DNA of 43,349 nucleotides from Treponema sp. (GCA_024402475.1 JAKSTQ010000019.1:1-43349); one strand, 5' to 3'. Shown: positions 8,353 to 18,149, counted from the first letter of the stretch. The notes: generated by a model from the sequence alone, not told the origin. Numbers and translations are program-made.

Positions 8353-9645
8353 GTGGTAAGTGATTCTGGACTTGATATATTAAAATGTCTCGCAACCGTG
8401 TACTACGGCGTTCATGTAGTAGACTTAAGGACTGATGAAGTCTGGCAGTTTAATGCTGATGAACGGCTTAAAAAATATGTACCGGAAGGCCCAAGTGCAA
8501 GCGTAAAAATGGACCGCTCAATGAACGAGCTTGTAATTGAATCCCAGCGGGATGCAGCCAGAAAGTTCGGGGACTTGCGTACAGTTGCCCAGCGCATGAA
8601 AGGCAAGCATACTCTTTCCGGGGAATTTATAGGCGTTCACATCGGGTGGTTCAAGCAGCAGTTTATCTGTCTTGAAGCCGATGAAGACGGAACTCCGGTT
8701 AAGGTAATTCATACTGTAGAAAAAATCGACGAGCAGAAAAAACGGGAAGAAGACCTGCTTCGCATTTCGAGACTGGATGAACTTACGGGGCTTTTGAACC
8801 GTAAAGCTTATGAAGAAGAACTTCTTGCTGTAAGTGAAAATCCTCAGAAAGCCAGTGCTGTTTATGTTGCAGTTGATATAAACGAACTTAAAAACACGAA
8901 TGACAGTCTCGGTCATAATGCAGGTGATGAACTTATTTCCGGTGCGGCTGATTGTCTTAAAAAAACTCTTGGCGGGTACGGAAGACTTTTTAGAATTGGC
9001 GGTGATGAGTTTGCTGCAATTATTTATGCAAAGCCTGAAGAGCTGGTAAAGATTCAGAAAGATATCGAAGAAGTAGTTTCCGGCTGGAAAGGTAGTTTTG
9101 TTCCTTCTTTGTCTTTGTCATGCGGAATTGCAGCGCAGTCTGAGTATCCTGGATATGATTTCAGCGAGCTTGCAAAAATTGCAGACCAGCGCATGTACCA
9201 GAAAAAAGCTTTGTACTACCAGTTAAAGGGAATGGACCGCAGAGTTCAGCATATTGCACAGACTGTAATTTTTGATTCATACCTTAAGGTTCTTAAGGTG
9301 AATCTCACTGATAACACTTTTGAAATCCTTAAGGCAGAAGACGGCAGTACCAGTGTAGAAAAAGGCTTTTCGGATAATTTTGGTGAGTGGACTGCGCATT
9401 TTGCACAATCCGGTCAGATTCACAGCAATGATAAGGACAAATATCTGTATTACATACAGCCTGATTATTTGCGTGAATATTTTGCCGCCGGTAACGATTA
9501 TTTTTCTTTTTATTACAAAAGAAAAGTTGGTGATGTTTTTAAAGATTCTGTTCTTGAAGTTTTTAAAAAGGACTTCCCGAATACTCAGGATCTTATAGTT
9601 TTTGTTTTTGTAAAAGATTTGCATAAAGAAAATGCAATTTTGTAG
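8353..9645 (+). CDS. Soluble diguanylate cyclase (GGDEF)
   Basis: The 430-residue protein has no membrane helices. A PAS-like N-terminal part (about 1-135) leads into a GGDEF domain (about 145-300) with an intact RIGGDEF motif and no upstream RxxD inhibition site. About 125 C-terminal residues form a second PAS-like segment (VFDSYLKVLKVNLTDN). It should make c-di-GMP in response to an unknown cytosolic signal. The start is a GTG with no Shine-Dalgarno. It is followed closely by the chemotaxis receptor, so the two may be co-expressed. Confidence 0.85.
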   Translation: MVSDSGLDILKCLATVYYGVHVVDLRTDEVWQFNADERLKKYVPEGPSASVKMDRSMNELVIESQRDAARKFGDLRTVAQRMKGKHTLSGEFIGVHIGWFKQQFICLEADEDGTPVKVIHTVEKIDEQKKREEDLLRISRLDELTGLLNRKAYEEELLAVSENPQKASAVYVAVDINELKNTNDSLGHNAGDELISGAADCLKKTLGGYGRLFRIGGDEFAAIIYAKPEELVKIQKDIEEVVSGWKGSFVPSLSLSCGIAAQSEYPGYDFSELAKIADQRMYQKKALYYQLKGMDRRVQHIAQTVIFDSYLKVLKVNLTDNTFEILKAEDGSTSVEKGFSDNFGEWTAHFAQSGQIHSNDKDKYLYYIQPDYLREYFAAGNDYFSFYYKRKVGDVFKDSVLEVFKKDFPNTQDLIVFVFVKDLHKENAIL

Positions 9646-9683
9646 ATAGAAGATTTAACAGATAGACTAGAGAGGTTTTATTA

Positions 9684-11798
9684 ATGGCAAAAATTCGTAT
9701 TACGCTTAGGACAAAACTTATTGCAGCACTGCTTATGGTTTTGATTCCTTCGAATGTTGTTTTGGGATTGCGTATTGCAAGCCTGACAAGAGCGAACCTT
9801 ACAGAAAGTGCAGACAGAGCTCTTTCGCTTATGGCAGAAACAATCGGCTATCAGGTAGAAGAATTCTGTGAAAAAGAATTTGCACTAATTGAAGGTATTG
9901 CAGCAGTTCCGATTTTCAGATCTGAAGCATATACTCTTGAACAGAAATGTGCTCAGCTTGCCCATATGGTTGAACTTGATCCCCGCAAGTATGAAAATAT
10001 TGCATTTTATGATGTAAACGGTTTTTCATATTCTGCTGACGGTGTAAAACGAGATTTCAGTAAAGCCTCATATTTTAAAGGTGCAATGGAAGGCAAACGC
10101 TGGACCCGTCCACCTGCATTGAATTCTATTACAAATTCCGTGCTGATGTTCTTTTCTGTACCTGTAAAAACAGACGACGGAAAAATTGTGGGAGTAATGG
10201 TTTCTGTAATTAAAGGTAATCCATTCATTCCGATTCTCCGTAACATGGACGTCGGTGGCGGTATGCATCCTTCTATCATTAACCTTGCCGATGCAACCTT
10301 TGTTGTTGACCTTAACTCGGAAAGTGAAGGACAGGAAGGTGCAGACAGAGAACTGGATCCTGACAGCGATATTGCAAAAACACTCGGAAAGATTTTTGCA
10401 GGTGAAACTGGAATCAGCGAATTCTATAATCCGATAATTAATATGAAAATGGTCTGCTCTTACAGACCTCTTCAGCCATATTCACCTTTTGAATCTGCAA
10501 CTCCATGGACAATTATGTGTATTGCTCCATACGACGTTTATTTTGGTCATGTTCATGATCTTGTAAGAACAACAATTATTAACGTTGCAGTCTTTGTTGT
10601 TGTTGGTATTATTCTTGGCCTGATTACAATTTACTTTATCTTTAAACCTCTTGTTTCCCTTAAAAAATCTATTGTTGAAATCGCCAGTGGAAATGCCGAC
10701 CTTACAAAACGTATCCCGCTTGATTCTAATGATGAAGTTGGTGATGTTGTAGAAGGATTCAATCAGTTTACTGAAAAACTTCAGGGCATTATGGTTGGCC
10801 TTAAACATTCAAAGGAAATCCTTAATCAGGCCGGCGACGATATGGGTGCTTCTACTCAGGATACAACTGCATCGATTACTCAGATTATTGCAAACATTCA
10901 GTCAGTTCATGGACAGATTTCAAATCAGTCTGACAGCGTAAATCAGACTGCCGGTGCTGTAAATGAAATTGCTTCGAATATTGAATCTCTTGAAAAGATG
11001 ATCGAAAATCAGAGCACTGGAATTGTTCAGGCTTCTACAGCAGTTGAACAGATGATGGGTAATATCGGTTCGGTTAATAATTCTGTTGATAAGATGGCAA
11101 ATGAATTTACACAGCTTGCATCTGCTGCAACAGACGGTGCTTCTCTTCAGGCAGAAGCTACAGATAAGATTGAAAAAATCAAGAAGCAGAGTGAAACTTT
11201 GCAGGATGCCAACGTTGCAATTGCCGCTATTGCCGAACAGACAAACCTTCTTGCCATGAATGCCGCAATCGAAGCCGCACACGCCGGCGAAGCAGGTAAA
11301 GGCTTCTCGGTTGTTGCTGATGAAATCCGTAAGCTTTCTGAAACTTCAGGTCAGCAGTCACGCACAATTGGTGAACATCTTAATTCCATCCGCGAATCAA
11401 TCGGACAGATGGTTCTTGCTTCTCAGCAGTCAAGCAATTCGTTCCAGCATGTTGCTGATAAAATTAACGAAACCGATGAACTGGTTCGTCAGATTAAGGC
11501 AGCAATGGAAGAACAGACAGCTGGATCTAAACAGATCGGCGAAGCTTTGCGTTCTATGAATGACAGTACTGCAGAAGTTCGTACAGCAAGCCAGGAAATG
11601 TCGATTGGTAACAAAGCAATCCTCGAAGAAGTTCAGCACCTTCAGAATGCAACTCTTGAAATGCAGAACAGCATGGAAGAAATGTCAATCGGTGCAACAA
11701 AGATCAACGAAACAGGTGCTGCTCTCAGTGAAATTACACATCAGATGAATACAGCAATTGATGAAATTGGTATTCAGGTAGATCAGTTTAAGGTATAA
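9684..11798 (+). CDS. Methyl-accepting chemotaxis protein
   Basis: The 704-residue receptor has a membrane helix (about 10-30), a periplasmic sensor of about 260 residues that resembles a Cache-type domain, a second helix (about 293-318), a HAMP domain and a long signalling coiled coil. The kinase-interaction hairpin is the classic [20 protein letters not shown] followed by [16 protein letters not shown]. There is no C-terminal CheR-docking pentapeptide. The Shine-Dalgarno AGAGAGG precedes the ATG. The next gene, udp, starts 5 nt after the stop, implying one transcript. Confidence 0.95.
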   Translation: MAKIRITLRTKLIAALLMVLIPSNVVLGLRIASLTRANLTESADRALSLMAETIGYQVEEFCEKEFALIEGIAAVPIFRSEAYTLEQKCAQLAHMVELDPRKYENIAFYDVNGFSYSADGVKRDFSKASYFKGAMEGKRWTRPPALNSITNSVLMFFSVPVKTDDGKIVGVMVSVIKGNPFIPILRNMDVGGGMHPSIINLADATFVVDLNSESEGQEGADRELDPDSDIAKTLGKIFAGETGISEFYNPIINMKMVCSYRPLQPYSPFESATPWTIMCIAPYDVYFGHVHDLVRTTIINVAVFVVVGIILGLITIYFIFKPLVSLKKSIVEIASGNADLTKRIPLDSNDEVGDVVEGFNQFTEKLQGIMVGLKHSKEILNQAGDDMGASTQDTTASITQIIANIQSVHGQISNQSDSVNQTAGAVNEIASNIESLEKMIENQSTGIVQASTAVEQMMGNIGSVNNSVDKMANEFTQLASAATDGASLQAEATDKIEKIKKQSETLQDANVAIAAIAEQTNLLAMNAAIEAAHAGEAGKGFSVVADEIRKLSETSGQQSRTIGEHLNSIRESIGQMVLASQQSSNSFQHVADKINETDELVRQIKAAMEEQTAGSKQIGEALRSMNDSTAEVRTASQEMSIGNKAILEEVQHLQNATLEMQNSMEEMSIGATKINETGAALSEITHQMNTAIDEIGIQVDQFKV

Positions 11799-11803
11799 AA
11801 ATT

Positions 11804-12580
11804 ATGGTAGATTACACAGAAGGTTCAGGTAAACAGTATCACACAGGAGTTGGTCCGGGAGATGTAGGCAAGTATGTAATTCTTCCTGGAGATCCAAAAC
11901 GCTGCAAGAAAATTGCAGAACATTTTGACAATCCTCATCTTGTAGCAGATGTCAGGGAATTTGAAACCTGGACTGGTACACTTGAAGGAGTTCCTGTAAG
12001 CGTTACTTCAACTGGTATTGGCGGACCATCTGCATCTATCGCAATTACAGAACTTGCAAAGTCAGGTGCTGACACTTTTATCCGTGTGGGAACCTGTGGC
12101 GGTATGCAGGAAGAAATTCTTGGCGGAGATATCGTTATTGCTACTGGTGCTGTTCGTATGGAAGGCACAAGCAAGGAATATGCTCCGATTGAATATCCTG
12201 CAGTTCCTGACTTTGAAGTTACTACAGCTTTAGTTAAGGCTGCACGGGACCTTAATATCCGTCATCATGTGGGAGTGGTTCAGTGCAAGGATGCATTCTT
12301 TGGCCAGCATGAGCCGGAAGTTCTTCCTGTAGGTTATGAACTTTTGAACAAATGGGACGCATGGTGCAAACTTGGATGCAAGGCTTCTGAAATGGAATCT
12401 GCAGCTTTGTTTATTGCCGGAAGCTACCTTAAGGTAAGAGTCGGTTCATGCTTCCTTGTAGTTGCAAATCAGGAACGTGCAAAAAAAGGCCTTGAAAATA
12501 TTCAGGTTCATGATACTGAGCTTGCCATTAAAACTGCTGTCGAAGCATTAAGAACCCTTATTAAAGCAGAAAAAAAATAA
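11804..12580 (+). CDS. udp: Uridine phosphorylase
   Basis: The 258-residue enzyme belongs to the PNP/UDP phosphorylase family 1. Visible motifs are [41 protein letters not shown] (phosphate/ribose site) and the late SEMESAALF that binds ribose. It converts uridine and phosphate to uracil and ribose-1-phosphate in the cytosol. It lies 5 nt downstream of the MCP gene, which raises the possibility that this receptor senses nucleosides. That link is only positional. Confidence 0.88.
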   Translation: MVDYTEGSGKQYHTGVGPGDVGKYVILPGDPKRCKKIAEHFDNPHLVADVREFETWTGTLEGVPVSVTSTGIGGPSASIAITELAKSGADTFIRVGTCGGMQEEILGGDIVIATGAVRMEGTSKEYAPIEYPAVPDFEVTTALVKAARDLNIRHHVGVVQCKDAFFGQHEPEVLPVGYELLNKWDAWCKLGCKASEMESAALFIAGSYLKVRVGSCFLVVANQERAKKGLENIQVHDTELAIKTAVEALRTLIKAEKK

Positions 12581-12610
12581 TCAGCAGCGTTTTGCAGATT
12601 CTGAGGGTTG

Positions 12611-12639
12611 TTGAAATAACGGCACAGTTACTGTAAAAT
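12611..12639 (+). promoter_or_regulatory. Sigma-70 promoter of the aminotransferase-like unknown
   Basis: TTGAAA (12611-12616), a 17-nt spacer and TAAAAT (12634-12639) precede the ATG at 12649 by 9 nt, giving a leader of about 3 nt. Confidence 0.65.
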
Positions 12640-12648
12640 ATTTTAACA

Positions 12649-13494
12649 ATGGAATTACGCAGATATTATTCAGAGATTACTAAAAGATTCGGACGTGTAA
12701 AAAGAGCCCGTGGAAATTTTTTATATACAGAAAAAGGCATTCGTGTAACTGATATGTATCTCGAAGCTGGCCGCGCAATATTAGGCTGGGGCAGCAACAA
12801 CGGTACAACAGGTTCAGGTGCCTTTACTTTTTTTAAAAACGTAATCGCTCGCGGCCTTACAGGTTCTTTTGAAAATGATTTTGTTCCACAGCTTGATAAA
12901 GCCGCAGAATCTCTGTTAGGCAAAAAAGTAAAAGTTTTTGCCTGCAATAATCTGTCTTGTGCCATTCAGCTCTGCGCAAAAACCGGTAAAAAACATTGTG
13001 TTTATGTTCCGTTTACTGGAGCCGTAAAACTTGATGAAAATAATTTTTACAATTCCTTTGCATCTGATGCAGCCGTAGAAAAGGATTTTGATTCCTGTAT
13101 TGTAGTTCCACCTTTTGCATGGAGCACAGAACTTTTTCTTGTATGTGCAGATTCAACTTTACAGATTGATGAACAGCAGCTTGATACTGTTTTAATTAAT
13201 GGCTGTACTGCAAGCGCCGTTAGCCGCGGGTTGTACGATCTTTGCAAGAAGCAGAAATCACTTTCTGAAAAAAACTTTTTTATTTATGATAAGGAACTTA
13301 CAAAATACTGGACACGCAAAGGTCCGTATCTTTATCCGAAATGTAAAAAAGAAGAATATGATGAATTTGTGTTGTGGTGTCTAGACCGCGGTTATGCCGT
13401 AAGTCCAGAATATGAAATTCCTTCGATTGTTCCTTATGGAGCTGACAAGGGTGCTGTAAAACTCAGCGGGGAAATAAAATGGATCAGAGTTTGA
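12649..13494 (+). CDS. Unknown protein resembling a shortened class III aminotransferase
   Basis: The 281-residue protein is not confidently recognised. Its N-terminus (GNFLYTEKGIRVTDMYLEAG, then RAILGW) resembles the opening of PLP-dependent class III aminotransferases such as glutamate-1-semialdehyde aminomutase. The usual enzymes are over 400 residues, and I see no clear Schiff-base lysine motif. It may be a small or non-catalytic relative. It overlaps the next gene by 16 nt, so the two are probably translated together. Confidence 0.5.
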   Translation: MELRRYYSEITKRFGRVKRARGNFLYTEKGIRVTDMYLEAGRAILGWGSNNGTTGSGAFTFFKNVIARGLTGSFENDFVPQLDKAAESLLGKKVKVFACNNLSCAIQLCAKTGKKHCVYVPFTGAVKLDENNFYNSFASDAAVEKDFDSCIVVPPFAWSTELFLVCADSTLQIDEQQLDTVLINGCTASAVSRGLYDLCKKQKSLSEKNFFIYDKELTKYWTRKGPYLYPKCKKEEYDEFVLWCLDRGYAVSPEYEIPSIVPYGADKGAVKLSGEIKWIRV

Positions 13495-13772
13495 TTGTAA
13501 CTTATTGTATCAGACTGGTGCTTGGCGGAATTGCTGCATTTCTTGCGATTCTGCTCTGGTCAAAAACCCGTGCTGCCGGCTGGATGTGTCTTGTAGCAAG
13601 TGTTCTTGTTGATTACGCAGGAATTATCTATAAGATGATGATTGATCTTGGAATTTTTAACAATGAAAAAATCAGCGTTGCCGGTTACGACATTCTGGGT
13701 CTTTGTTTTACGGCTGTTCCTGCTGTATTTTTAATTGCGGCTCTTGTGATTTTTGTTAAAGACCACAGTTAG
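13479..13772 (+). CDS. Small membrane protein, unknown
   Basis: The 97-residue protein has three likely membrane helices (about 6-24, 33-52 and 68-92). The start lies inside the end of the upstream gene, with AGCGGGG a few bases before the ATG. It is unrecognised. The overlap argues for a joint role with the aminotransferase-like protein. Confidence 0.65.
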   Translation: MDQSLIVTYCIRLVLGGIAAFLAILLWSKTRAAGWMCLVASVLVDYAGIIYKMMIDLGIFNNEKISVAGYDILGLCFTAVPAVFLIAALVIFVKDHS

Positions 13773-13779
13773 ACCGCAT

Positions 13780-13808
13780 TTGAAATAAAATAATTTTTTC
13801 TATATAAT
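13780..13808 (+). promoter_or_regulatory. Promoter candidate for tRNA-Arg
   Basis: TTGAAA (13780-13785), a 17-nt spacer and TATAAT (13803-13808) form a near-consensus promoter. It lies about 63 nt before the mature tRNA, so a 5' leader would need removal by RNase P. Confidence 0.6.
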
Positions 13809-13877
13809 TATTGATGTCAGATTTTCTGGCGTGATAGTTTTAAGCATTTTATAAAAATCCTTAAATTGTTATCTTCT

Positions 13878-13951
13878 GGTCCATTAGCTCATCTGGATAG
13901 AGCGGTTGCCTCCTAAGCAACAGGTAGTGCGTTCGAATCGCATATGGGCCA
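13878..13951 (+). tRNA. tRNA-Arg (anticodon CCT)
   Basis: A 74-nt cloverleaf can be drawn. The acceptor GGTCCAT pairs with ATGGGCC (one G-T pair). The D arm contains AGCTC-ATCTGGAT-AGAGC, the anticodon loop is CTCCTAA, and the T loop is GTTCGAATC. The CCA end is not encoded, and a T-run follows directly as terminator. It reads AGG codons. Confidence 0.93.
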
Positions 13952-13956
13952 TTTTT

Positions 13957-14601
13957 TTATCTTAAAATATCTGGAAGTGTGTAGACATCTTCTGCACCAT
14001 CTACAAGAATTCCGCCCATACCTAATTCCATTGCAAGACCAAGATCCATATCATATCTGTCTCCAACGCTAAGGCATTGATTGAACCGTGCGCCGGTTTT
14101 GTTTGCGGCAAGTTCAAAAGGCTCCCGGGCAGGTTTTGATTTAAAGCAGGTATCAAGCCCGATAATCTGTAGAATGAGTTCACTGATTCCGATTACTTCA
14201 AGTGTTTTGCGGGCCGGAAGAACCGGATTGTTTGTAACGCAGATAAGGCTGTATTTTTCTTTGAGTTTTGTCAGCGCCTGAATCATCTGTTCATCATGAT
14301 GAAGAAATTTTGCAGGGTCCATGAGTTCGTTGCGCCACTGAACGCTTTGTTCAATTGAAATACCAAAATGAGTCAGAGTGTTACCAAGACTGATTTTTTT
14401 GCCGTCGTGTTCCTGACTGTAACGGGTTCTGAAATCTTCGATGAGTTTGCGGCCATGATCGTGAGTAAGTCCATTAAGGTCACAATAGCGGCGTACCTGG
14501 CAGTCAACCTGTTCGTATGCATATTCAGGGCAGGTGTACAAGGTTGAGTCTATATCAAAAATTATTGTCTTTAAGTCGCAGGGAATTGAGTAAATTTTCA
14601 T
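13957..14601 (-). CDS. HAD-family phosphatase
   Basis: The 214-residue protein has all four haloacid dehalogenase motifs: FDIDSTLY (motif I, nucleophile Asp), VTNNP (II), the lysine in FKSKPAREPF (III) and GDRYDMDLG (IV). The size and cap type fit a pyrimidine 5'-nucleotidase or phosphoglycolate-phosphatase-like enzyme. Its start overlaps the stop of the FGGY kinase by 4 nt (ATGA), so it is the last gene of the prs-FGGY-HAD operon. A role in sugar-phosphate or nucleotide dephosphorylation fits. Confidence 0.85.
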   Translation of the reverse strand: MKIYSIPCDLKTIIFDIDSTLYTCPEYAYEQVDCQVRRYCDLNGLTHDHGRKLIEDFRTRYSQEHDGKKISLGNTLTHFGISIEQSVQWRNELMDPAKFLHHDEQMIQALTKLKEKYSLICVTNNPVLPARKTLEVIGISELILQIIGLDTCFKSKPAREPFELAANKTGARFNQCLSVGDRYDMDLGLAMELGMGGILVDGAEDVYTLPDILR

Positions 14602-15821
14602 AAAGAGTCCTTGATGTGAACAAGTTTGTCAGCGGCCTGCTGGATTGAGTCAAAATCGCCAAGGCCGTAAAAACCTAAAACGGCATCTCCTATAAGTTCG
14701 CTGTCCGGCGATTCTGTAACGCAGAGTTTGTATTCAAGAATATCCTGTTTTAAATTCATCCACTTTTGATTTTTTGCCTGACCGCCTGTAACCATCATGT
14801 AGTCATAGACCGGGACATTGTTTTCTTTTGCAAGCAGAAGAATTTCATTAAGGCCGTTTTTAATTTTTCCGGCAAGTTCAGTCATGGTTTTGTAACCGTC
14901 TGATTCTTTATTTTCAAAACAGTAGTCGATGTATTCTTTGTAGTCACATTCCTGGCCAGTCTGGTCCATGTATGCTTTGCGGGTGTGAGCAAATTTTTTG
15001 CCGCTTTGAGAAAGCATAAAAGCTGCATTCCAAAGCCCCGGAATTACACTTGGTAAAGTACGGATATTGTTTTTTGTTAAGGGCCTGTCAGTGCACAGGT
15101 TAATTCCTTCTGAAGAGCCTGCACAGTCGCATAATTTTCCGGGACTCAATGTATTTGTTCCGATCATTGCAACAGTAAAGTCAGGACCGCCTGCAATTAC
15201 AGGAATTCCTTCTGGAAGATTTATGTCATTGTCGCTGCATGAAAAATTTCCTGCAATGTGTCCTGGTCCGACAAATGGCGGAACTTTATCAGGATCAATT
15301 CCTGCGTCCACAAGAACCTGCTCACTCCAGTAAGCACGGGAATAACGGCTTTCAGGTAATATAGTAATCTTTGCCCCGCACAGCCGCCAGATAAGATATT
15401 CTGGTCCTGAAAAAATTGTGGAAGCATTGTTGAATTCAGTGTTAAAGTGTTCACGGAAAAGCGCAAAGCGAGGCATAAATAAAGAGCCTTGTGAACTTTG
15501 CGGTAATTGCGGCGGATTTGTGTCTTCGAGGGCATTCCATAAAAGAGTAAGTCCGTCATCTGTAACAAGAGTCGGTCCGTTGCCGCTTATGACAATCGCA
15601 CGGCAGTCAGAAAGACCATTTGAATTTGTTTTGCAAACCTGCTGTTTAAGGTCTTCGACTGCTTCTTTTAAAGCTTGTACCCAAAGCCGTGCAATATAAG
15701 TTGTATCGTGATTTTTAAGTTTGAATGATATACGAGAAAAAGCGGCAACCCGCCCCAGATCTGAGACGAGCGCCGCTTTTAATGAGGAAGTTCCTATGTC
15801 AACACATAAGAGTACTGACAC
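14598..15821 (-). CDS. FGGY-family carbohydrate kinase
   Basis: The 407-residue protein has the N-terminal phosphate-binding loop of sugar kinases (LLCVDIGTSSLKAALV). It also has an internal sugar and adenosine region with AGGPDFTVAMIG, CDCAGSSEGIN and MMVTGGQAKN. It is a little shorter than typical xylulokinases (about 480-500). The substrate is probably a pentulose or related ketose. The start is GTG, 5 nt after the prs stop and without a strong Shine-Dalgarno, so translation is likely coupled. Confidence 0.82.
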   Translation of the reverse strand: MSVLLCVDIGTSSLKAALVSDLGRVAAFSRISFKLKNHDTTYIARLWVQALKEAVEDLKQQVCKTNSNGLSDCRAIVISGNGPTLVTDDGLTLLWNALEDTNPPQLPQSSQGSLFMPRFALFREHFNTEFNNASTIFSGPEYLIWRLCGAKITILPESRYSRAYWSEQVLVDAGIDPDKVPPFVGPGHIAGNFSCSDNDINLPEGIPVIAGGPDFTVAMIGTNTLSPGKLCDCAGSSEGINLCTDRPLTKNNIRTLPSVIPGLWNAAFMLSQSGKKFAHTRKAYMDQTGQECDYKEYIDYCFENKESDGYKTMTELAGKIKNGLNEILLLAKENNVPVYDYMMVTGGQAKNQKWMNLKQDILEYKLCVTESPDSELIGDAVLGFYGLGDFDSIQQAADKLVHIKDSL

Positions 15822-15826
15822 TGGAC

Positions 15827-17113
15827 TTACTCTGCAGTATTTTCTGTTTCTGGTTCATCTTCATCATCTGGAATTGCATCGTGCTTAACGAGCTTTTCGA
15901 TGATGTTGCGGTTGTCAAGGAGATCACTCAATGACTGGTTGTGATGAACGCGTGTGATAACGTTAGCGAACAAGCCTGATACATTTGAACTGATGTACCA
16001 TTCCTTGTCCTTGAGCTTTTCGTGGTAAACGGCATTTGTTCCGATGATGCGGTAGAAGTATCCGTCTTTGTATGCCTGATCGAAAAGTTCGATAGCGTTT
16101 CCTGTAAAGAATGGAAGGGAAATAGCACAGATAACTTTTGTGGCACCCTGTTCCTTGAGGAACTTCATTGCCTTAAGAAGTGTTCCGCCTGTTCCAAGCA
16201 TATCGTCAGCAAGGAATGCAACCTTTCCCTTTACATCACCAAGAAGTTTAATTGACTTGATGTTTGTAGAGTTTGCATCCTGAGTAACGATAGAGTAGTC
16301 ACGTTCTTTATAGATCATTGCAAGAGGAAGTTTAAGTCCTGAAGCATAGAATTTATTTCTGTCAATTGCACCAGTGTCAGGAGAAACAACAACCATGTCT
16401 TCTGTTTTTCCTGTAAGGTCAACGATCTTTGCAAGTTCACGGATAATCTGGTAGCTTGCATGAAGGTTTTCGAGTGCGCATGAATTGAATGCGTTTACGA
16501 TTTCGCGTGAGTGAATGTCGAGAGTAATAATTCTCTTAACACCACACATTTCGTATACATGACCGAGCAAAGAAGCTGTAAGACCTTCGCGGCCCTTTTT
16601 CTTGTGCTGACGGCTGTAAGGGTAAGCAGGGAGAACCAGGGAAATTGAAGCGGCCCCAGCCTGACGTACTGCGTCGATTGTTACCAAAAGCCACATTACA
16701 TGATCATTAACAGAAAGGCTCAAAACATTTTTTCCGTCGTTGAGTGCAAGAGGTGCGTGGTTTTCTACATCCTGGAAGATGTAAACGTCTTTACCACGAA
16801 TGCATTCAAGAAGTTCTGTTTTAACTTCGCCATTCATGAAGTAAGTGAATTTTGATTTTACCTTGAAATTTGGTGCACGGTATTTGTCTGTAGGTCCGCG
16901 CATTGCAACATCGGAAGTATTGAGATCGATTCCGAAGTTAATCTGCTTGATGAGGTCATTTTTATCAAGCTGGTAGCGTTTGGCAACAACATCGTTTTTG
17001 AGCGAGAAACGGTGTTTGTACATGTGGCGGAGATGAACAATAACTTCATCGGCAAAAGCTTCGCCACCAGGACAGGCAACAATGGCCAGATTGGTTGGTT
17101 CAGAATACGGCAT
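15827..17113 (-). CDS. prs: Ribose-phosphate pyrophosphokinase (long form)
   Basis: This enzyme makes PRPP from ribose-5-phosphate and ATP for nucleotide and amino-acid synthesis. The 428-residue protein shows PRPP-synthase motifs: YPYSRQHKKKGREGLTA (flexible loop and ATP site), DIHSREIVNAF, VVSPDTGAIDR and the PRPP loop LADDMLGTGGT. Typical enzymes have 310-320 residues. This one has an N-terminal extension of roughly 80 residues and other insertions. An AGGGG lies shortly upstream of the ATG. Confidence 0.88.
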   Translation of the reverse strand: MPYSEPTNLAIVACPGGEAFADEVIVHLRHMYKHRFSLKNDVVAKRYQLDKNDLIKQINFGIDLNTSDVAMRGPTDKYRAPNFKVKSKFTYFMNGEVKTELLECIRGKDVYIFQDVENHAPLALNDGKNVLSLSVNDHVMWLLVTIDAVRQAGAASISLVLPAYPYSRQHKKKGREGLTASLLGHVYEMCGVKRIITLDIHSREIVNAFNSCALENLHASYQIIRELAKIVDLTGKTEDMVVVSPDTGAIDRNKFYASGLKLPLAMIYKERDYSIVTQDANSTNIKSIKLLGDVKGKVAFLADDMLGTGGTLLKAMKFLKEQGATKVICAISLPFFTGNAIELFDQAYKDGYFYRIIGTNAVYHEKLKDKEWYISSNVSGLFANVITRVHHNQSLSDLLDNRNIIEKLVKHDAIPDDEDEPETENTAE

Positions 17114-17223
17114 TTATTCTTACCCCTGTATGTGGAACTGCGACCGTAATTTTTTGCATCCAAATACAAGTCGCATGCTGCAGCCATGCCTGAACAGGGC
17201 ACCTGGACTGCGGTTGACTGTAT

Positions 17224-17251
17224 ATTATCACTAATAGCATGGTAGGGTCAA
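17224..17251 (-). promoter_or_regulatory. Promoter of the prs operon
   Basis: On the minus strand, TTGACC (17251-17246), a 16-nt spacer and GATAAT (17229-17224) give a leader of about 100 nt before prs. Unlike most leading genes here, prs therefore has a true 5' UTR, with a Shine-Dalgarno. Confidence 0.55.
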
Positions 17252-17353
17252 TGTAAATTGCGGAATTTTACACTATATGTAGGGTTTTTTATATTAAACG
17301 CAAGAATATGACATGATTTTCTCCAATTCATCTATACCTGGCGTAAATTTATG

Positions 17354-17362
17354 TGTTATAAT
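17354..17362 (+). promoter_or_regulatory. Extended -10 promoter, near-leaderless YczE-like gene
   Basis: TGT-TATAAT ends 7 nt before the ATG at 17370. No Shine-Dalgarno is present. Confidence 0.6.
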
Positions 17363-17369
17363 TTTTTCT

Positions 17370-18074
17370 ATGAAAATTAAAATTACTAAAACATTTGTTA
17401 AACGCATCTTTATGTCGTTGTTCGGTGTTGTGATTTGTGCTGTCAGTGTTGGGCTTTTTAAGCATGCCGCTTTGGGTGTAGATCCGTTCCAGTCTTTTAT
17501 GGCAGGTATGGATAAGCTGATTCCAATCAGTTTTGGAACCTTGTATGTTATCGTTAACGTTGTTCTGTTGTCGTTCAGTCTGATTTTTTACAGAAAGAAC
17601 ATCGGTCTTGCAACATTCATCAATATGTTCCTTTTGGGATATATTACTGAATGGGCATGGGGATTGTTCGGAACTTTGCTTCCAGATCCTTCAATGGTGA
17701 TGCGTTTTGTTTATCTTGTGATTGCTGTTATCGTTATGTGTTTTGGTTCTGCATTTTATATGACTGCTGAACTTGGAGTTTCTACATATGATGCTGTTGC
17801 AATTACAATGGTAGAAAAATGGAAGCTTGGTAAGTTTAAGTTTATCCGTATTGCAACTGACCTTGTGTGTGTAATTGCAGGATGCGGTCTGTTCCTTCTT
17901 GCAGGTGGAACATGGGCTGATATTCCAACAATTGCCGGCGTCGGAACAATTATCACTGCGTTCTTTATGGGACCGCTTATTGACCTGTTTAACCGCCTTG
18001 TAGCAATTCCGTTCCTCGGAAAAGAAGAAGCAAAGGCAGACGAAATTACAGCAGAAGAAAAGAAAGACGAATAG
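17370..18074 (+). CDS. YczE/YitT-type integral membrane protein
   Basis: The 234-residue protein has about five membrane helices. Features shared with YczE/YyaS/YitT proteins are GLFKHAALGVDPFQSF near the N-terminus and the related internal copy MTAELGVSTYDAVAITM. The tail is charged and cytosolic. Its transported substrate or function is unknown. The frame is open from 17313, but the extended -10 element fixes the start at 17370. It is a single-gene unit with its own terminator. Confidence 0.78.
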   Translation: MKIKITKTFVKRIFMSLFGVVICAVSVGLFKHAALGVDPFQSFMAGMDKLIPISFGTLYVIVNVVLLSFSLIFYRKNIGLATFINMFLLGYITEWAWGLFGTLLPDPSMVMRFVYLVIAVIVMCFGSAFYMTAELGVSTYDAVAITMVEKWKLGKFKFIRIATDLVCVIAGCGLFLLAGGTWADIPTIAGVGTIITAFFMGPLIDLFNRLVAIPFLGKEEAKADEITAEEKKDE

Positions 18075-18097
18075 TTTTTGTCTTGAAAATAAAATTA

Positions 18098-18130
18098 ATG
18101 CCGCTCTTTTCAGGGCGGCAATTTTTTTTT
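18098..18130 (+). terminator. Terminator after the YczE-like gene
   Basis: TGCCGC and GCGGCA form a short stem around a T-rich loop, followed by nine or more T residues. Confidence 0.8.
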
Positions 18131-18149
18131 GTGAACAGGCTGTCAGGGC

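Noticed and set aside
15733..15780. AAGCGGC ... GCCGCTTTTT hairpin as a terminator
   Set aside because: It lies inside the start of the FGGY kinase coding sequence and is in the wrong place to end any transcript.
17114..17202. Possible leader peptide upstream of prs
   Set aside because: A short frame exists but has no Shine-Dalgarno and no regulatory codon run. It overlaps prs in another frame.
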